Shown in pieces: positions 20,233-22,199 of a stretch of 22,199 nucleotides of DNA. The notes under the pieces were generated by a model, which did no database searches, was not told the origin of the DNA, and worked only from the letters and a program-made list of their open reading frames with translations. The stretch covers positions 1 to 22,199 of the forward strand of contig CAZJJY010000006.1 of NCBI GenBank assembly GCA_964546445.1, in the 5' to 3' direction. Within the stretch, counting starts at the first letter, position 1; each line of letters opens with the position of its first letter. This stretch comes from CAZJJY01 sp964546445. Its GTDB lineage: Bacteria > Patescibacteriota > Microgenomatia > PFEM01 > JAPLYW01. The position numbers were made by a program, and so were the translations under genes.

Positions 20233-22005
20233 ATGGAGCACGGAAAAGAAAATTTCCCCCCTAGAGGTTCAGGTCCAAGTGAGATACTTAGGAGAGACCA
20301 GGAGAGTGGTGGTATGGTCATAGAAGGGAAGGATTTGATTAAAGAAGTTAAGGAAGCTAAACTAGAGAACCTTCCAGAGGTTTTAGAGCAAGCGCTTTCT
20401 TTTAAAGAAGGGCTCATTTTTGGTTCAGATGATTATAATTTAGATAGCTCTGAGACAAGACTTTACCTCATGAATCTTTTTACTTCTTCTGAAAGTGCTA
20501 ATAAAAGACCAAATTCTCCTTATTTAGATTCAGCAATTAAAGAAAGAGTTAGAAGTGGAGTAAGAAAAATTAAAAAGAGATATAAAAAAGAAGGTAGGTC
20601 ATGGAATGAATTTGAAGAAAAGGATAGGGATGAAATTAAACAACTGATGTCTTTAGAAAATCATGTAGAAGGAAGAGCTATTATTGACGCAACTTTCATC
20701 CAGAGAATGGAAACTCCTGAAACAGCAAAGTCTTGTGCCGAACTTGTAGGTAGAACTCCGGAGGGACGTTTGTCGATTAAACCTGATAAAGGACATTGGC
20801 AAGCTTTTTTGCAAGGAGAATTTGGTTTAGGAGTGGATAAGGTTTTAAGAAGAATCGTCAAAATGAAAGATGTTAATGAGTTGCCCGAAGACATACAAAA
20901 AACAGATACTCAGAATGGAGTATATAACAATATCTACGCGGAAGGATTTAAAAACGATAAAATTTTTGGGTTTTGGCTTAAAGATCTTTTGAAAGAAGCG
21001 GAGGGAAAGATGGATGTGGTTTGGGCGGCTTGGCGGTTGGCTTTAATATGGGAAATCCCCGCCACTATTGGTATAGGTAAAAAGAAAATGGATATAGATA
21101 AAGACAAGGGATTGTATACTGAGGTTTGGAATTTTGCCGATCCTCCTATTGGCAACGATCTTATTAATTGGACAGCCCATCTTGAAAAGAAAAGGGCAAC
21201 AGAATTTGGTTATGATACTCACGGCAAAAGATTACCAGGGGTTTATTGGAAGCATATAACTCATACAGGTTATCCTGTGAGTTTAGGTCATATATGCCCC
21301 GAAGGAAAAAAACAATTATGTGAAAGCTTTCTTCATGAGTCAAAAGTAGAAATGTATGAACAGGGAAGATCAGGTAGGGAGAAAGGCAAGAAATATTCTT
21401 TATGGAAACTTTGGTGGGAGAAAGGTTATAAATTAGGGGGTGATTTTGATAAGACCGTGGAAGAAAGGAATTATGAAATTTTACCTTGGGCTTCAACAGA
21501 GTTGCAACCTCATGGCTTAGATACAGATGAACTCGGAGCTGGGAGTTTTGGGATGTGGTTGTTAAATAGAGCCAGAGCTCATGGGATACAGAAGCTTGTT
21601 AGATCTCGTCCGAGTTTAAGGGATGTAAGTGATCCTGATTTTTTTGCTCAAAATGTTCGTAATTGGAATAAAGTTTTAGGTACGGCGGGAAATAATATTC
21701 CACCTGAAGAGAACCCTAGAACTTGGTGGGTAGCAGGTATTCTTATCCATTCACATATTGATAGAGCAGATAAAATTCCATTAATAAAAGATAATTTAGA
21801 TCTTTCCTATAAGGCGAATATTTATAATGAAAGATGGGAGACAGATTATATTGCTTCGCCTCAATCTAGAAAAATTTCTGTTCATGAAATTCTAAACAAT
21901 GCTTTTCAATGTGGTTTTCTAAGAAAAGAAGATATTGATTGGCTAATAGTTAATCTTAAAATTCCAGGTCGATTGGGTGGGAACGACTCAGCGAAGATAT
22001 TTTAA
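20233..22005 (+). CDS. Hypothetical tryptophan-rich soluble protein
   Basis: I do not recognise this 590-aa protein. It has no signal peptide, no long hydrophobic segment and no familiar nucleotide-binding motif. Tryptophan is strikingly frequent (about 19, near 3 percent), often paired with aromatic or charged residues (SLWKLWWEKG, RTWWVAGIL, DVVWAAWRLALIW). The N-terminus is charged and likely helical (KDLIKEVKEAKLENLPEVLE; KERVRSGVRKIKKRYKKEG). Several His, Asp and Cys residues in the centre (THTGYPVSLGHICPEG; ESFLHES; LIHSHIDRADK) could bind metal, which is only an idea. The ATG at 20233 is backed by AAAGG five bases upstream and a consensus -10. It is divergent from the PrgI operon across 151 bases, and its stop lies one base from the convergent gene. 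Cytoplasmic location and a link to the secretion system are inferred from position only. Confidence 0.8.
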   Translation: MEHGKENFPPRGSGPSEILRRDQESGGMVIEGKDLIKEVKEAKLENLPEVLEQALSFKEGLIFGSDDYNLDSSETRLYLMNLFTSSESANKRPNSPYLDSAIKERVRSGVRKIKKRYKKEGRSWNEFEEKDRDEIKQLMSLENHVEGRAIIDATFIQRMETPETAKSCAELVGRTPEGRLSIKPDKGHWQAFLQGEFGLGVDKVLRRIVKMKDVNELPEDIQKTDTQNGVYNNIYAEGFKNDKIFGFWLKDLLKEAEGKMDVVWAAWRLALIWEIPATIGIGKKKMDIDKDKGLYTEVWNFADPPIGNDLINWTAHLEKKRATEFGYDTHGKRLPGVYWKHITHTGYPVSLGHICPEGKKQLCESFLHESKVEMYEQGRSGREKGKKYSLWKLWWEKGYKLGGDFDKTVEERNYEILPWASTELQPHGLDTDELGAGSFGMWLLNRARAHGIQKLVRSRPSLRDVSDPDFFAQNVRNWNKVLGTAGNNIPPEENPRTWWVAGILIHSHIDRADKIPLIKDNLDLSYKANIYNERWETDYIASPQSRKISVHEILNNAFQCGFLRKEDIDWLIVNLKIPGRLGGNDSAKIF

Positions 22006-22006
22006 C

Positions 22007-22199
22007 TTATCTTTTACCAAGTTGTCCCTGTACAAAGTCTTTGACCTTTTCTGCTGTGCGACCTGATGCTTTATCTTTTGTCCACCATCCTTTTGCCAAA
22101 CCTAATTCATAACTTTGTTGTGTCGCTCCTGTAGCCCCTGCTTTTCCTGCAAAGACTGCTGGTCCCACTGCTTGGCCAATGGCTGTTCCATAATCAAAC
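22007..22199 (-). CDS. C-terminal 63 residues of a Gly/Ala-rich protein (5' end outside window)
   Basis: On the minus strand the frame is open from the window edge to TAA at 22007-22009. The visible part begins FDYGTAIGQAVGPAVFAGKA, continues with GATGATQQSYELGLAKGWWT, and ends with a charged tail (TAEKVKDFVQGQLGKR). Small-residue-rich segments followed by a basic end are common at the C-termini of multi-TM conjugation subunits such as TrbL/VirB6. That is only a suggestion from composition and neighbourhood. Codon use and the clean frame support a real gene. One base separates its stop from that of the 590-aa gene. Confidence 0.65.
   Translation of the reverse strand, partial: FDYGTAIGQAVGPAVFAGKAGATGATQQSYELGLAKGWWTKDKASGRTAEKVKDFVQGQLGKR

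Noticed and set aside
20229..21496. Minus-strand open frames opposite the 590-aa gene
   Set aside because: No family resemblance and no promoters or ribosome sites; the plus-strand gene has both.
1..22199. tRNA, rRNA, rnpB, CRISPR array, transposase or insertion sequence
   Set aside because: The few gaps are short and show no cloverleaf, repeat-spacer pattern or terminal inverted repeats; no transposase or integrase motif is seen.

Overview
This AT-rich, very compact window looks like a chromosomal replication-origin region from a Candidate Phyla Radiation (Patescibacteria) genome, most likely Microgenomates/OP11-type. That placement is inference. It rests on the gene content (a DUF4012 surface protein, PrgI and VirB4-like genes, a short YidC without an N-terminal periplasmic domain), the tight packing (no gap over about 230 bases), and the scarcity of Shine-Dalgarno sites. 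TGA is used as an ordinary stop (VirB4-like gene, 343-aa gene), which argues against the lineages that recode TGA as glycine.

Layout: (1) 1-1565, + strand: the 3' part of valS and a small membrane-anchored TPR-like protein. (2) 9816 down to 1555, - strand: one unbroken co-directional series that begins with the classical origin-proximal block rpmH-rnpA-yidD-yidC-khpB. It continues into surface-polysaccharide genes (O-antigen-ligase-like and flippase), an RNase HI-like gene, a DUF4012 protein with a degenerate SDR-like N-terminus, and bL25 (rplY) with a long acidic tail. (3) 9944-12668, + strand: dnaA and dnaN. The 226-base dnaA-dnaN gap holds two perfect DnaA boxes, followed by CTA trinucleotide repeats arranged like the bacterial origin unwinding element, so it is called oriC. 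A third perfect DnaA box sits in the spacer of the candidate dnaA promoter. (4) 20081 down to 12669, - strand: a five-gene type IV secretion-like operon (PrgI-like, VirB4/TraC N-terminal-like, VirB4 ATPase, a 932-aa multi-TM protein ending in an M23 peptidase, and a 343-aa anchored protein). (5) 20233-22005, + strand: a divergent, tryptophan-rich 590-aa protein that I do not recognise. (6) 22007 to the window edge, - strand: the last 63 residues of a Gly/Ala-rich protein.

Working together: the rpmH block supplies a ribosomal protein, the RNase P protein and the YidC/YidD/KhpB membrane-insertion and RNA-binding set. The polysaccharide genes would flip and polymerise or ligate cell-surface glycans. 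DnaA and DnaN start and drive replication. The VirB4-centred operon looks like an envelope-spanning DNA or protein transfer machine with its own wall hydrolase. No relaxase or coupling ATPase is visible in this window, so uptake or secretion is as plausible as conjugation. No tRNA, rRNA, CRISPR array, transposase or insertion sequence was seen. Three convergent gene pairs overlap or abut at their 3' ends, leaving no room for ordinary intrinsic terminators.
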